A stretch of DNA of 20,263 bases from Candidatus Omnitrophota bacterium (GCA_023247155.1 JAHFGZ010000016.1:1-20263); one strand, 5' to 3'; positions 7,781-14,642 are shown, counted from the stretch's first letter. Program-made: numbers and translations. Notes: a model not told the origin generated them from the letters alone.

Positions 7781-8385
7781 TCGTCTGGCAGCAGGGCGAC
7801 GGTGTCCTTCGGGGCGGTGCCGTAGCGGATTTCGAAATGCAGGGCCCGGGCGCCGAGGCTGCCCAGCGGGACGCCCTGCCGGAGGCTGGCGCCTGGCGCG
7901 GTGAGGATCTGCTCCAGCCCCGCGTACACGGTGAGATAGCCGTCCAGGTGGTCGAGCACGACCGCCTTGCCCCAGCCGGACAGCCGGTGGGTGGCGACCG
8001 CCACCCGTCCGCTGCGGGAGGCGCGCACCAGGCTGCCCGGAGGCGCCGCGATGGAGACGCCGTTGGAGCCCGACCGACCCACCCGTCCCCGTACCGGCCA
8101 GAAGAACGCCTGCGACTCCACCGGCACCGGGATGAACAGTTTCTGGCCGACGCGGAGGAGGCTGGTGTCGCGCAACCGGTTCGCCTTGGCCAGGGCGTTC
8201 ACCTCAAGGCCGTAGGAACGGGCGATGCGCCAGAGCGTCTCGCCCCGCTGCACGTCGTGGTAGGAGCCTTGGAGGTTCGGCAACGCCTGGCGGGACGGCG
8301 GCCGGCGGCTGCTGTCGGCCTCCGGGATGGTCTCACAGCCGGCCAGACCGACCAGCAGTCCTGCACTGATGATGAGCACTCGCAT
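7777..8385 (-). CDS. LysM and degenerate M23/LytM lipoprotein
   Basis: A 202-residue envelope lipoprotein: short signal peptide with lipobox GLAGC (Cys17), a LysM peptidoglycan-binding domain about 43-88 (HDVQRGETLWRIARSYGL), then a LytM/M23 fold about 95-190. Of the zinc and catalytic residues of active M23 peptidases only the last His (LHFEIR, H183) remains: the H-x-G-I-D segment reads SNGVSIAA and the YAHL segment reads YAGL (G156). It is therefore probably a non-catalytic amidase activator in the manner of NlpD/EnvC, though this is inferred. It is the first protein gene after tRNA-Gly and ends in an ATGA overlap with the ATPase gene. No clear ribosome binding site precedes the ATG. Confidence 0.88.
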   Translation of the reverse strand: MRVLIISAGLLVGLAGCETIPEADSSRRPPSRQALPNLQGSYHDVQRGETLWRIARSYGLEVNALAKANRLRDTSLLRVGQKLFIPVPVESQAFFWPVRGRVGRSGSNGVSIAAPPGSLVRASRSGRVAVATHRLSGWGKAVVLDHLDGYLTVYAGLEQILTAPGASLRQGVPLGSLGARALHFEIRYGTAPKDTVALLPDE

Positions 8386-8415
8386 GGGCGATGATGCGTC
8401 CTGGCTGATGGAACA

Positions 8416-8486
8416 AGCGGGTAGCGGGAATCGAACCCGCGTTACTAGCTTGGGAAGCTAGCGCACTACCACTGTGCTATACCCGC
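8416..8486 (-). tRNA. tRNA-Gly (anticodon CCC)
   Basis: The minus strand folds into a full cloverleaf: acceptor GCGGGTA (8486-8480) pairs with TACCCGC (8423-8417), D-arm GCAC-AGTGGTAGT-GC, anticodon stem CTAGC/GCTAG around the loop TTCCCAA (anticodon CCC), and T-arm CGGGT-TCGATTC-CCGC region. The discriminator base is U, as usual for bacterial glycine tRNAs. CCA is not encoded, so it must be added enzymatically. The 5' end is 14 bases after the thiE stop codon, and the LysM lipoprotein gene starts 30 bases beyond the 3' end. Confidence 0.96.
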
Positions 8487-8499
8487 GTCGGACCCATCC

Positions 8500-8528
8500 A
8501 TTATATTGACGGATGAAAGGTGCGGGAA
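8500..8528 (-). promoter_or_regulatory. probable promoter of tRNA-Gly and the downstream operon
   Basis: A perfect -10 box TATAAT (8505-8500) overlaps the TAA stop of thiE. A 17-base spacer upstream of it leads to TTCCCG (8528-8523), only a weak -35. Transcription from it would begin near 8493, giving a tRNA leader of about 7 bases, which is normal for a tRNA gene. No other promoter-like sequence fits in the 29 bases between the tRNA and the LysM gene. Confidence 0.55.
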
Positions 8529-9166
8529 GAAATTTCTCGATGCCGCATCAGGACCGCTTTGAGGTCGCGGGCGGCGGCTTCGGGATCCGTCGCGGCGCAC
8601 ACGGCCCGCACCACCGCGATCCGTCTGGCCCCCGCCTCGACGACCTGCTCCACGGTCCCGCGCTCGATCCCGCCGATGCACACGACGGGCACACGCACGC
8701 GCGAGGCCACCGGGCCGATGAGGCCGGTGCCGATGCCGCCGTACTCGGGCTTCGTCGGCGTCGGGAAGATGGGGCCGAGCCCGATGTAGTCGGCCCCCTG
8801 CGCCTGCGCCGCCACCGCCTGCTCGAGGCTGTGCGTGGACTGGCCGATCAGCCGCCCGGGGCCCAACAGCCGCCGCGCCTCAGGGATCGGGAGATCGTCC
8901 TGCCCCAGATGGACCCCGTCGGCCCCGGCCGCCGCCGCCACATCGGCCCGGTCATTGACGATCAGCGGGATGCGGGCGTTCCGGGTGAGCGCCACAAGGA
9001 CCCTCGCCTCATCCAGGAGCCGGCGGGCCGACGCGGCCTTATCGCGCAGCTGGAGGGCATCGGCCCCGCCGCGGATCGCGGCGGCGGCGAGCTCGTCAAG
9101 GGCCCGGGGACCGGCGGAGGCGCGGTCAACGATGACGTAGAGCGTCCAGCGTGAGCAGGAGCGCAC
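8501..9166 (-). CDS. thiE: thiamine-phosphate synthase
   Basis: A TIM-barrel enzyme joining HMP-pyrophosphate and HET-phosphate (thiazole phosphate) to thiamine monophosphate. Diagnostic blocks are LYVIVDR near the N-terminus, GGADALQLRDKAAS (pyrophosphate/substrate loop), IPLIVNDRADVA, ADGVHLGQDDLP, LIGQSTHS, ADYIGLGPIFPTPTK and VCIGGIERG. The open frame extends to 9229, but those first residues are Arg-rich and lie within thiD2. GTG at 9166 has GAGG 6 bases upstream and gives 221 residues, near the family norm; ATG at 9178 is the alternative. It overlaps the 3' end of thiD2 by 41 bases (53 from the ATG), so the two are translationally coupled. It ends at the -10 box of the tRNA promoter. 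Confidence 0.93.
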   Translation of the reverse strand: MRSCSRWTLYVIVDRASAGPRALDELAAAAIRGGADALQLRDKAASARRLLDEARVLVALTRNARIPLIVNDRADVAAAAGADGVHLGQDDLPIPEARRLLGPGRLIGQSTHSLEQAVAAQAQGADYIGLGPIFPTPTKPEYGGIGTGLIGPVASRVRVPVVCIGGIERGTVEQVVEAGARRIAVVRAVCAATDPEAAARDLKAVLMRHREISSRTFHPSI

Positions 9167-9554
9167 GTTCCACCTCATAGGCGCGGAACCGCAACCGCTG
9201 AAAGGCCGCCGCCTCGCGCGGCGCCGCAAGCCGCGCGCCCTCCTCCAGCGCCCGGAGCGCTTCCTTGGCGCGCTGGAAGTTGATCAGGAGCAGCTGGTCC
9301 AGGGAGGCGACGCGCGCGGCCGGCGCCCGCCTGCCGACGTCACGGCGGCTCTCCCGCGCCCGCACGAGGTCCACGGGGGTGGCGGGCAGCCGGCGGACGG
9401 CCTGCGCCACGGCATGCCGCAGGGCGCGGGCCTGCCGGAACGCTCGCGGCGACCCGAGATGGAAGCGGGCCACGTCCTCGCAGACGCGCAGCCCCTCCAG
9501 CGCACGGTTCGCGTTGGCGTCGATGAGCCGGAGCAGCGAGGTCCTGGCGGTCAT
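9126..9554 (-). CDS. thiD2: ThiD2-type hydroxymethylpyrimidine phosphate kinase
   Basis: A 142-residue, helical protein matching the ThiD2 family, a monofunctional HMP-phosphate kinase unrelated to ThiD that in many bacteria occurs next to or fused to ThiE. The signature LIDANANRALEGLRVCEDVA (residues 10-29) is clear, followed by a conserved RxARALRHAV segment and a C-terminal block LLLINFQRAKEALRALEEGA. It would supply HMP-PP to the overlapping thiE product. The ATG lies 31 bases after the stop of hldC. A purine-rich GGGAGAGAG sits rather far upstream (about 12 bases). No classical ThiD is in the window. Family identification is from recall of the motif and has not been tested by a profile search. 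Confidence 0.85.
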   Translation of the reverse strand: MTARTSLLRLIDANANRALEGLRVCEDVARFHLGSPRAFRQARALRHAVAQAVRRLPATPVDLVRARESRRDVGRRAPAARVASLDQLLLINFQRAKEALRALEEGARLAAPREAAAFQRLRFRAYEVERALLLTLDALRHR

Positions 9555-9585
9555 GGTCGCGGGCGACTCTCTCCCCTGCCCAGGA

Positions 9586-10062
9586 TCAGCGGATCCGCCG
9601 GATGCGGGCGAGGAGTTGCGAGGTGGAATAGCCCTTGAGGAGCGGCAGCCGGACGACCCGGCCGCCGTGCGCCTCGACCACGTCGCGGCCGACGATCGCG
9701 GAGCGTCCCCAGTCCGCGCCCTTGATCAGCACGTCGGGACGCAGCCGCTCGATCAGCCGGCGGGGGGTGCGGTCGTGGAAGACGGTGACGTAGTCCACGC
9801 TCTCCAGCGCCGCGAGGAGCCGCGCGCGGTCCCGTTGGCCCACCAGGGGGCGGTGCGGGCCCTTGAGCGCCCGGACCGAGCGGTCGCTGTTGAGGCCGAT
9901 GATGAGGAGGTCGCCGCACCGCCTGGCCCGCTCAAGGAGCGTGACGTGGCCGGCGTGGAGGAGGTCGAAGCAGCCGTTCGTGAAGACGACCCTCCGCCCG
10001 CGGGCCTTCGCCGCGCGCACGAGCCGCGCGAGCGCGGCCGGTGATTTAATCTTGGATGGCAT
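9586..10062 (-). CDS. hldC: heptose 1-phosphate adenylyltransferase (RfaE2/HldC)
   Basis: A 158-residue cytidylyltransferase-fold enzyme adding AMP to D-glycero-beta-D-manno-heptose 1-phosphate to form ADP-heptose precursor for LPS core. Motifs: FTNGCFDLLHAGHVTLLERA with the catalytic HAGH at 36-39, GLNSDRSVRALKG (56-68), RPDVLIKGADW (108-118) and the C-terminal GYSTSQLL. It corresponds to the C-terminal half of E. coli HldE; the kinase half is absent, so HldA must lie elsewhere. The ATG at 10062 is preceded by GGTGGAAG and overlaps the end of gmhA by 17 bases. Upstream in-frame extension into gmhA is shadow sequence. It pairs functionally with gmhA directly before it. Confidence 0.94.
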   Translation of the reverse strand: MPSKIKSPAALARLVRAAKARGRRVVFTNGCFDLLHAGHVTLLERARRCGDLLIIGLNSDRSVRALKGPHRPLVGQRDRARLLAALESVDYVTVFHDRTPRRLIERLRPDVLIKGADWGRSAIVGRDVVEAHGGRVVRLPLLKGYSTSQLLARIRRIR

Positions 10063-10621
10063 CTTCCACCAGCCCGCAGAGGATGTGCCCGATGGCGAGG
10101 TGGGCTTCCTGGATCTGCGCCGTGAGCGTCGAGGGGACGCAGACGCAGACATCGCACAGCGCTTCCATGCGCCCGCCGGAGCCGCCCGTGAGGCCGATCG
10201 CGGACAGGCCCAGCGCCTTGGCCTGGCGGAGCCCTTCGAGGACGTTGGGCGAGTTCCCGGAGGTCGAGAGCCCGACCGCGACGTCCCCGGCCTGCCCGAG
10301 GCCCTCGAGCTGCCGGGCGAAGACCCGCTCGAACGCGTAGTCGTTTCCAATCGCGGTGACGCTGGCCATGTTCTCCGTCAGCGAGAGGGACGGCAGGGCG
10401 CGGCGTTCCTTCCGGAACCGGCCCACGAATTCCGCCGCCATATGTTGACCCTGCGTGGCGGAACCGCCGTTGCCGAACCAGATGATTTTGCGGCCCGACT
10501 GGATCGCCTCCGTCATCAGCGCCGCGGCCTTGGCGACCAGGGCGGTCTGCGCGGGCGGGAACTCCGCCAGGAGCCGGGCGGTCTCCCGCAGGCTGGTCCG
10601 GATCATCTCCTCGGCGCTCAT
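10046..10621 (-). CDS. gmhA: sedoheptulose 7-phosphate isomerase
   Basis: A 191-residue SIS-domain enzyme making D-glycero-D-manno-heptose 7-phosphate, the first step of LPS heptose synthesis. The signature FGNGGSATQGQHMAAEFVGR (49-68) contains H60 and E64, and QEAHLAIGH contains Q171 and H179; these four match the zinc ligands known for E. coli GmhA. LSTSGNSPNVLEG (118-130) is the sugar-phosphate loop. The ATG at 10621 overlaps the stop of the phosphofructokinase gene (ATGA). The open frame continues upstream to 11113, but that part is antisense-like Arg/Gly/Pro-rich shadow inside the phosphofructokinase gene and is not used. No Shine-Dalgarno sequence is visible, in keeping with coupling. 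Confidence 0.95.
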   Translation of the reverse strand: MSAEEMIRTSLRETARLLAEFPPAQTALVAKAAALMTEAIQSGRKIIWFGNGGSATQGQHMAAEFVGRFRKERRALPSLSLTENMASVTAIGNDYAFERVFARQLEGLGQAGDVAVGLSTSGNSPNVLEGLRQAKALGLSAIGLTGGSGGRMEALCDVCVCVPSTLTAQIQEAHLAIGHILCGLVEDAIQD

Positions 10622-11661
10622 CCGAAGAAGATTTTCGCGATGTTGTAGAGTTCCGGGTCGACCGTCTTGAGCGAGCCGGTGGCCTGCTCGATGGGGACGG
10701 CCACGATCTTGTTGCCCTGGAGGCTCACCATGGAGCCGAACTGCCCCGCCAGGACGAGCTCCACCGCCTTGATGCCGAACCGGGTGCCCAGGATGCGGTC
10801 GAACGCGGTCGGGCTGCCGCCGCGCTGGAGGTGGCCCAGGACCGTCACCCGCGTCTCGTAGCCGGTCCGCTGCTCGATCAGATTGCCCAGGACATGCCCG
10901 ATCCCCCCCAGGCGGACGTGGCCGAACTCGTCCAGCTTCGCCTCGATGGTGACGTTGGCCTCCTGCGTGAACTGGGCGCCTTCCGCGACCACGACGATGC
11001 TGAAGTCCTTGCCGCGGGCGTGGCGTTTCTTGATGAGGGCGCAGATGGCGTCCAGGTCGATCGGTTCCTCCGGGATGAGGATGACGTCCGCCCCGCCGGC
11101 GATGCCGGCGCACGTCGCGATCCAGCCGGCGTGGCGTCCCATGACCTCGGCCACCATGATGCGGTGATGGCTCTCGGCGGTCGTGTGGAGCCGGTCGATC
11201 GCCTCCATGGCGATGTTGACCGCCGTGTCGAACCCGAAGGTGTAGTCGGTCATCGCCAGGTCGTTATCGATGGTCTTGGGCACCCCCACGATCCGCAGCC
11301 CCTCCTTCACCAGCTTCACGGCGACGCCGAGCGTGTCTTCGCCCCCGATCGCGATGAGGGCGTCCAGCTTGAGGCGCTTGACCGTCTCGTGGAGCCGGGT
11401 GAGCTCCTCGGGCTGCTTGTAGGGGTTCGTCCGGGAGGTGCCGAGGATCGTTCCGCCCTTCGGCAGGATGCCGGAGACCGACAGGAGGTCCAGGGCCATC
11501 GTGTCGCCCTGGATCAACCCCTTCCAGCCGTTGCGGATGCCGGTGACCGCCAGCCCTCCCTGGATCGCCCGGCGCGTCACGGCCCGGATGACGGGGTTGA
11601 GCCCCGGACAGTCGCCACCGCCGGTCAGCACGCCCAGATGCCTCGCAGGGGGTGAGATCAT
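10618..11661 (-). CDS. pfp: 6-phosphofructokinase, pyrophosphate-type signature
   Basis: A 347-residue phosphofructokinase acting on fructose 6-phosphate/1,6-bisphosphate. Motifs: GVLTGGGDCPGLN (10-22), GGEDT (106-110), PKTIDND (128-134), MGRHAGW (174-180) and HLQRGGSPTAFDR. In E. coli numbering the residue at position 104 is Asp (D109) and at 124 Lys (K129), where ATP-dependent enzymes have Gly and Gly. That combination marks pyrophosphate-dependent enzymes of this family, so the reaction is probably reversible and uses PPi; this remains an inference from two residues. The start overlaps the accC stop (ATGA) with GAGAGG 4 bases upstream. pfkA would be the label if biochemistry showed ATP use. 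Confidence 0.93.
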   Translation of the reverse strand: MISPPARHLGVLTGGGDCPGLNPVIRAVTRRAIQGGLAVTGIRNGWKGLIQGDTMALDLLSVSGILPKGGTILGTSRTNPYKQPEELTRLHETVKRLKLDALIAIGGEDTLGVAVKLVKEGLRIVGVPKTIDNDLAMTDYTFGFDTAVNIAMEAIDRLHTTAESHHRIMVAEVMGRHAGWIATCAGIAGGADVILIPEEPIDLDAICALIKKRHARGKDFSIVVVAEGAQFTQEANVTIEAKLDEFGHVRLGGIGHVLGNLIEQRTGYETRVTVLGHLQRGGSPTAFDRILGTRFGIKAVELVLAGQFGSMVSLQGNKIVAVPIEQATGSLKTVDPELYNIAKIFFG

Positions 11662-13013
11662 TCAGCCTCTCCCAGTTGGAACTGGCGATCGAGGTAATTG
11701 GTGGCCAGCTGCCCGCGCCAGAACGTTGGATCGCTGAAGATCTGCTTGTGGAGCGGAATCGTGGTCCGGATCGGCTCGAGGAGGAACTCATCCAGCGCGC
11801 GCTGCATGATCCGGATGGCGTCCTCGCGCGAGGCGCCGACGCTGATGACCTTGGCGAGCAGGGAGTCGTAGAATGGGGGCACGTCGTAGCCGGCGAAGAC
11901 GTGGGTGTCGACGCGGATGCCGCGCCCGCCCGGGGGCTGGTAGTCCGTGATGCGCCCCGGGCAGGGGGAAAACCCGTTGGAGGGGTCTTCCGCGTTGATC
12001 CGGCATTCGATCGCCCACCCCTCCAGCGCGATGTCGTCCTGCTTGTAGCCGAGCGGTTCGCCCGCCGCGATCCGGATCTGCTCCTTGACGAGGTCGATCC
12101 CGGTCACCATCTCCGTGACCGGATGCTCGACCTGGATGCGGGTGTTCATCTCGATGAAGTAGAATGTCCCGTCCCGGCTGAGGAGGAACTCCACCGTCCC
12201 CGCCGAGACGTACCCGGCCGCCTTGGCCGCCCGGACCGCCAGCTCGCCCATCTTCCGACGGAGCTTCCCGTCGACCGCCGGGGAGGGCGATTCCTCCACG
12301 AGCTTCTGGTGGCGCCGCTGGATCGTGCAGTCCCGCTCCCCGAGGTGGACGATGTGGCCAGCCTTGTCCGCGAGGACCTGGAACTCGATGTGCCGGGGCT
12401 CCTGGAGGTACTTCTCGACGAAGACGTCCCGGCTGCCGAAGCTGGCCTCGGCCTCCGCCTGGCAGGTCATGAGGGCGCTGATGAGCCGGACGTCATTGTG
12501 GCACACCCGCATCCCCCGCCCGCCGCCGCCCGCCGCCGCCTTGACGATGACCGGGTACTGGATGCGCCGGGCGGTCTTCAGGGCGTCCTCCTTGTTGCGG
12601 ACCGCGGCCATGCTCCCCGGGATGATCGGGATCCCCGCCTTGCGCACGAGGTCCTTCGCCGCGAGCTTGTCGCCCATGAGCTGCATCGCCTGCGGGGGCG
12701 GCCCGATGAAGGTGATGTTGCAGGATTCGCAGATCTCCGCGAAGTGGGCGTTCTGGGAGAGGAAGCCGTAGCCCGGGTGGATCCCCTCGACGTCCGTGAT
12801 CTCGGCGGCGCTGATGATCGCCGGGATGTTGAGGTAGCTCTGCTCGGGCTTCGGCCCCCCGACGCAGATCGCCTCGTCGGCCAGGCGGACGTGGAGGCTG
12901 GCGCGGTCCGCCTCGGAGTAGATGGCGACCGTCCGGATGCCCATCTCCTTGCAGGCCCGGATGACGCGGACGGCGATCTCCCCCCGGTTGGCGATCAGGA
13001 TCTTTGAGAACAT
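11658..13013 (-). CDS. accC: acetyl-CoA carboxylase, biotin carboxylase subunit
   Basis: A 451-residue ATP-grasp enzyme that carboxylates the biotin of AccB, the first half of malonyl-CoA formation for fatty-acid synthesis. Recognisable blocks are KILIANRGEIAVRVIRAC at the N-terminus, VEGIHPGYGFLSQNAHFAE, the Gly-rich ATP loop KAAAGGGGRGMRV, HIEFQVLADKAG, GERDCTIQRRHQKLVEESPS and FIEMNTRIQVEHPVTE with the catalytic Glu/Asn/Arg. The frame opens at a TTG (13022), but ATG at 13013 starts exactly at the family's usual N-terminus and is preferred. accB lies 32 bases upstream and pfp overlaps its stop. Complete, no missing residues seen. Confidence 0.97.
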   Translation of the reverse strand: MFSKILIANRGEIAVRVIRACKEMGIRTVAIYSEADRASLHVRLADEAICVGGPKPEQSYLNIPAIISAAEITDVEGIHPGYGFLSQNAHFAEICESCNITFIGPPPQAMQLMGDKLAAKDLVRKAGIPIIPGSMAAVRNKEDALKTARRIQYPVIVKAAAGGGGRGMRVCHNDVRLISALMTCQAEAEASFGSRDVFVEKYLQEPRHIEFQVLADKAGHIVHLGERDCTIQRRHQKLVEESPSPAVDGKLRRKMGELAVRAAKAAGYVSAGTVEFLLSRDGTFYFIEMNTRIQVEHPVTEMVTGIDLVKEQIRIAAGEPLGYKQDDIALEGWAIECRINAEDPSNGFSPCPGRITDYQPPGGRGIRVDTHVFAGYDVPPFYDSLLAKVISVGASREDAIRIMQRALDEFLLEPIRTTIPLHKQIFSDPTFWRGQLATNYLDRQFQLGEAE

Positions 13014-13045
13014 CGACGGCAAGGGGCGTCAGGATCCGGATGGGG

Positions 13046-13522
13046 TTAGGCGCTCGGCTCGACCACGAAGAGCGGCTGGCCGAATTCCACGGGCGAACCG
13101 CTCTCGACCAGGATCTCCGTGATGCGGCCGGCGACCTCGGACTTGATCTCATTCATCAGCTTCATCGCCTCCAGGATGCAGACGACCTGGCCGACCTCGA
13201 GGTCCTGGCCGACCTCCGCGAACGGGGGCGCATCGGGCGCCGGGGCGCGGTAGAAGGTGCCGACCATCGGCGACTTGATGACGATCCGATGGCTCTCCGC
13301 GTCCCCCGGCGGCAGCTCGTGCGCCGGGGCGGGCGGATGGGGCACGCCCGCCACGTACTCGACGACCTGGGGGGCGTGGCCTGGGGCGGCCTTCTTGAGG
13401 CGGATTCGCAGGCCCTGGTGCTCCATCTCCAGCTCCACGAGGCCCCGGCTCTCCATGAGCTGGAGCATCTCCTCGATGAGCCGGAACGCTTCCCGTTCGG
13501 ACGTCTTCAGTCGTTTGTCCAC
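13046..13522 (-). CDS. accB: biotin carboxyl carrier protein of acetyl-CoA carboxylase
   Basis: A 158-residue carrier: N-terminal helical region (1-45), a Pro/Ala linker (about 47-75) and a C-terminal biotinyl domain. The biotinylation motif is ILEAMKLMNEIKSEV with Lys121. SPMVGTFYRAPAPDAPPF contains the 'thumb' region characteristic of AccB. It starts with GTG at 13522, preceded by GAGGG at good spacing. It sits between efp (27 bases upstream) and accC, the widespread efp-accB-accC order. No AccA/AccD genes are in the window. Confidence 0.96.
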   Translation of the reverse strand: MDKRLKTSEREAFRLIEEMLQLMESRGLVELEMEHQGLRIRLKKAAPGHAPQVVEYVAGVPHPPAPAHELPPGDAESHRIVIKSPMVGTFYRAPAPDAPPFAEVGQDLEVGQVVCILEAMKLMNEIKSEVAGRITEILVESGSPVEFGQPLFVVEPSA

Positions 13523-13549
13523 GTGGCCCTCGCTCGGTTGCCGCGGCGG

Positions 13550-14107
13550 TTACACGCGGGAGACGTAGGAGCTGGTTCTCGTGTCGACCCGGATCAGGTC
13601 TCCCGGTTCAATGAAGAGCGGCACCTGGATGGTGGCGCCTGTTTCCAGCGTCGCGGGTTTCATTCCGGCCTTGGAGGTGTCGCCCCGCACGCCGGGTTCG
13701 GTGGACTGCACGTGCACCTCGACGAACATGGGCGGCTGGATGCCGATGAGCTGCCCGTCGTGGAACTGGCCCTCGAGCTCCATGTTCTCCTTGAGGAACC
13801 CGGCCGCCTGCCCCAGGACCGGCGCCGGGACCTGGAGCGGCTCGTACGACGCGGTGTCCATCAGGTGGAAGGCGTCGGCGGTCCGATAGAGGTACTGGAG
13901 CGTCCGCTTCTCGATGTAGGCCTCCTGGAACTTCTCCCCGGATCGGAAGGTGCGTTCGATGACGGAGCTATCCCGCATCCGCCGCAGCTTCGTGCGGACA
14001 AACGCGCCGCCCTTCCCGGGCTTGACGTGCTGGAACTCCACGATGGTCCAGAGCTGGCCGTCCATGACGATGGCCTCACCGTTCTTGAACTCGCTGGTGG
14101 AGATCAT
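13550..14107 (-). CDS. efp: translation elongation factor P
   Basis: A 185-residue EF-P with the three-domain KOW/OB/OB layout, relieving ribosome stalling at polyproline stretches. The N-terminal motif is FQHVKPGKGGAFVRTKLR; the tip residue of the loop is Lys32, i.e. the lysine-type rather than arginine-type EF-P, so a Lys modification such as that of EpmA would be expected. The C-terminal GDLIRVDTRTSSYVSRV is typical. The ATG at 14107 overlaps the aroQ stop (ATGA); AAGGG lies directly against the start. Upstream in-frame sequence is a shadow within aroQ. Several neighbours (AccB linker, MEMO) are Pro-containing, but no special link is claimed. Confidence 0.96.
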   Translation of the reverse strand: MISTSEFKNGEAIVMDGQLWTIVEFQHVKPGKGGAFVRTKLRRMRDSSVIERTFRSGEKFQEAYIEKRTLQYLYRTADAFHLMDTASYEPLQVPAPVLGQAAGFLKENMELEGQFHDGQLIGIQPPMFVEVHVQSTEPGVRGDTSKAGMKPATLETGATIQVPLFIEPGDLIRVDTRTSSYVSRV

Positions 14108-14565
14108 CCCTTGCGGCCGGGCTTCCGCGGCCGGGCGCCCAGGGTGAGCGCCGCCTGGAGGCCCAGCCGGTAGCTGGCGGGGCCGAACCCGCAGACCTGG
14201 CCCCGGCAGACCGGGGCGATCAGCGATTGGTGCCGGAAGGCTTCGCGCGCGTAGATGTTGGAGAGGTGGACCTCGACCGCGGGCACCCCGGCGGCCTCGA
14301 TCGCGTCGCGGATCGCCACGCTGGTGTGGGTGTAGGCGGCCGGGTTGATGAGGAGCGCGTCGTAGCGCCCTTTGGCGCTGCCGATGCGCTCCACGATCTC
14401 CCCCTCGTGGTTCGACTGCATGATCGTCAGCGTCGCCCCCCTCGCCGCCGCCAGCCGCTTGAGGTCCCGGTCGATCGAGGCGAGGTCCGTGCGCCCGTAG
14501 ATGGAGGGCTGGCGCTCGCCCAGCAGCTGGAGGTTCGGCCCGTGGATGACCAGAATCTTTTTCAT
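14104..14565 (-). CDS. aroQ: type II 3-dehydroquinate dehydratase
   Basis: A 153-residue shikimate-pathway enzyme converting 3-dehydroquinate to 3-dehydroshikimate. Motifs: ILVIHGPNLQLLGERQPSIYG with catalytic Tyr23, MQSNHEGEIVERI, LLINPAAYTHTSVAIRDA with N74 and H80, and EVHLSNIYARE with H100. The C-terminus ends in a basic tail RPRKPGRKG. The start at 14565 has no obvious ribosome binding site; a repeat hairpin begins 7 bases upstream, occupying the usual leader. It is followed by efp with an ATGA overlap, the common aroQ-efp-accBC gene order. Confidence 0.96.
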   Translation of the reverse strand: MKKILVIHGPNLQLLGERQPSIYGRTDLASIDRDLKRLAAARGATLTIMQSNHEGEIVERIGSAKGRYDALLINPAAYTHTSVAIRDAIEAAGVPAVEVHLSNIYAREAFRHQSLIAPVCRGQVCGFGPASYRLGLQAALTLGARPRKPGRKG

Positions 14566-14572
14566 CGCCGCA

Positions 14573-14642
14573 ATGCGGAATTCGGAATTCGGAATTCGGA
14601 ATCACGCTGTTCATTCCGCATTCCGCATTCCGCATTCCGCAT
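14573..14642. repeat. 7-bp-period inverted repeat hairpin (GGAATTC / ATTCCGC units)
   Basis: Left arm 14573-14602 is built of ggaattc units, right arm 14613-14642 of attccgc units, each with a 7-base period. The arms are complementary at 27 of 30 positions; the three mismatches recur at the same place in the unit. The loop is the 10 bases at 14603-14612. It fills the 79-base gap between the Trm112-like gene and aroQ. It may act as an RNA stem-loop inside the operon transcript or as an expanded DNA repeat family. Confidence 0.85.

Noticed and set aside
8416..8486. tRNA-Gly as a phage or island attachment site
   Set aside because: No integrase gene and no repeated tRNA 3'-end fragment was seen elsewhere in the window.
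9167..9229. ThiE start at 9229
   Set aside because: The added residues are Arg-rich shadow of thiD2 and the family begins close to LYVIVDR.
10622..11113. N-terminal extension of GmhA to 11113
   Set aside because: The extension is Arg/Gly/Pro-rich shadow sequence within the phosphofructokinase gene; the GmhA family start is at 10621.
11652..13007. A 451-codon plus-strand frame
   Set aside because: Mirror of accC on the opposite strand, with Asp/Val/Leu-rich shadow composition.
14108..14635. N-terminal extension of EF-P into the repeat region
   Set aside because: The extra residues come from the repeat and an out-of-frame reading of aroQ; EF-P normally starts at the ISTSEF motif.
14573..14642. 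CRISPR-like short array
   Set aside because: Units are only 7 bases with no spacers and the two arms are inverted; no cas genes are near.
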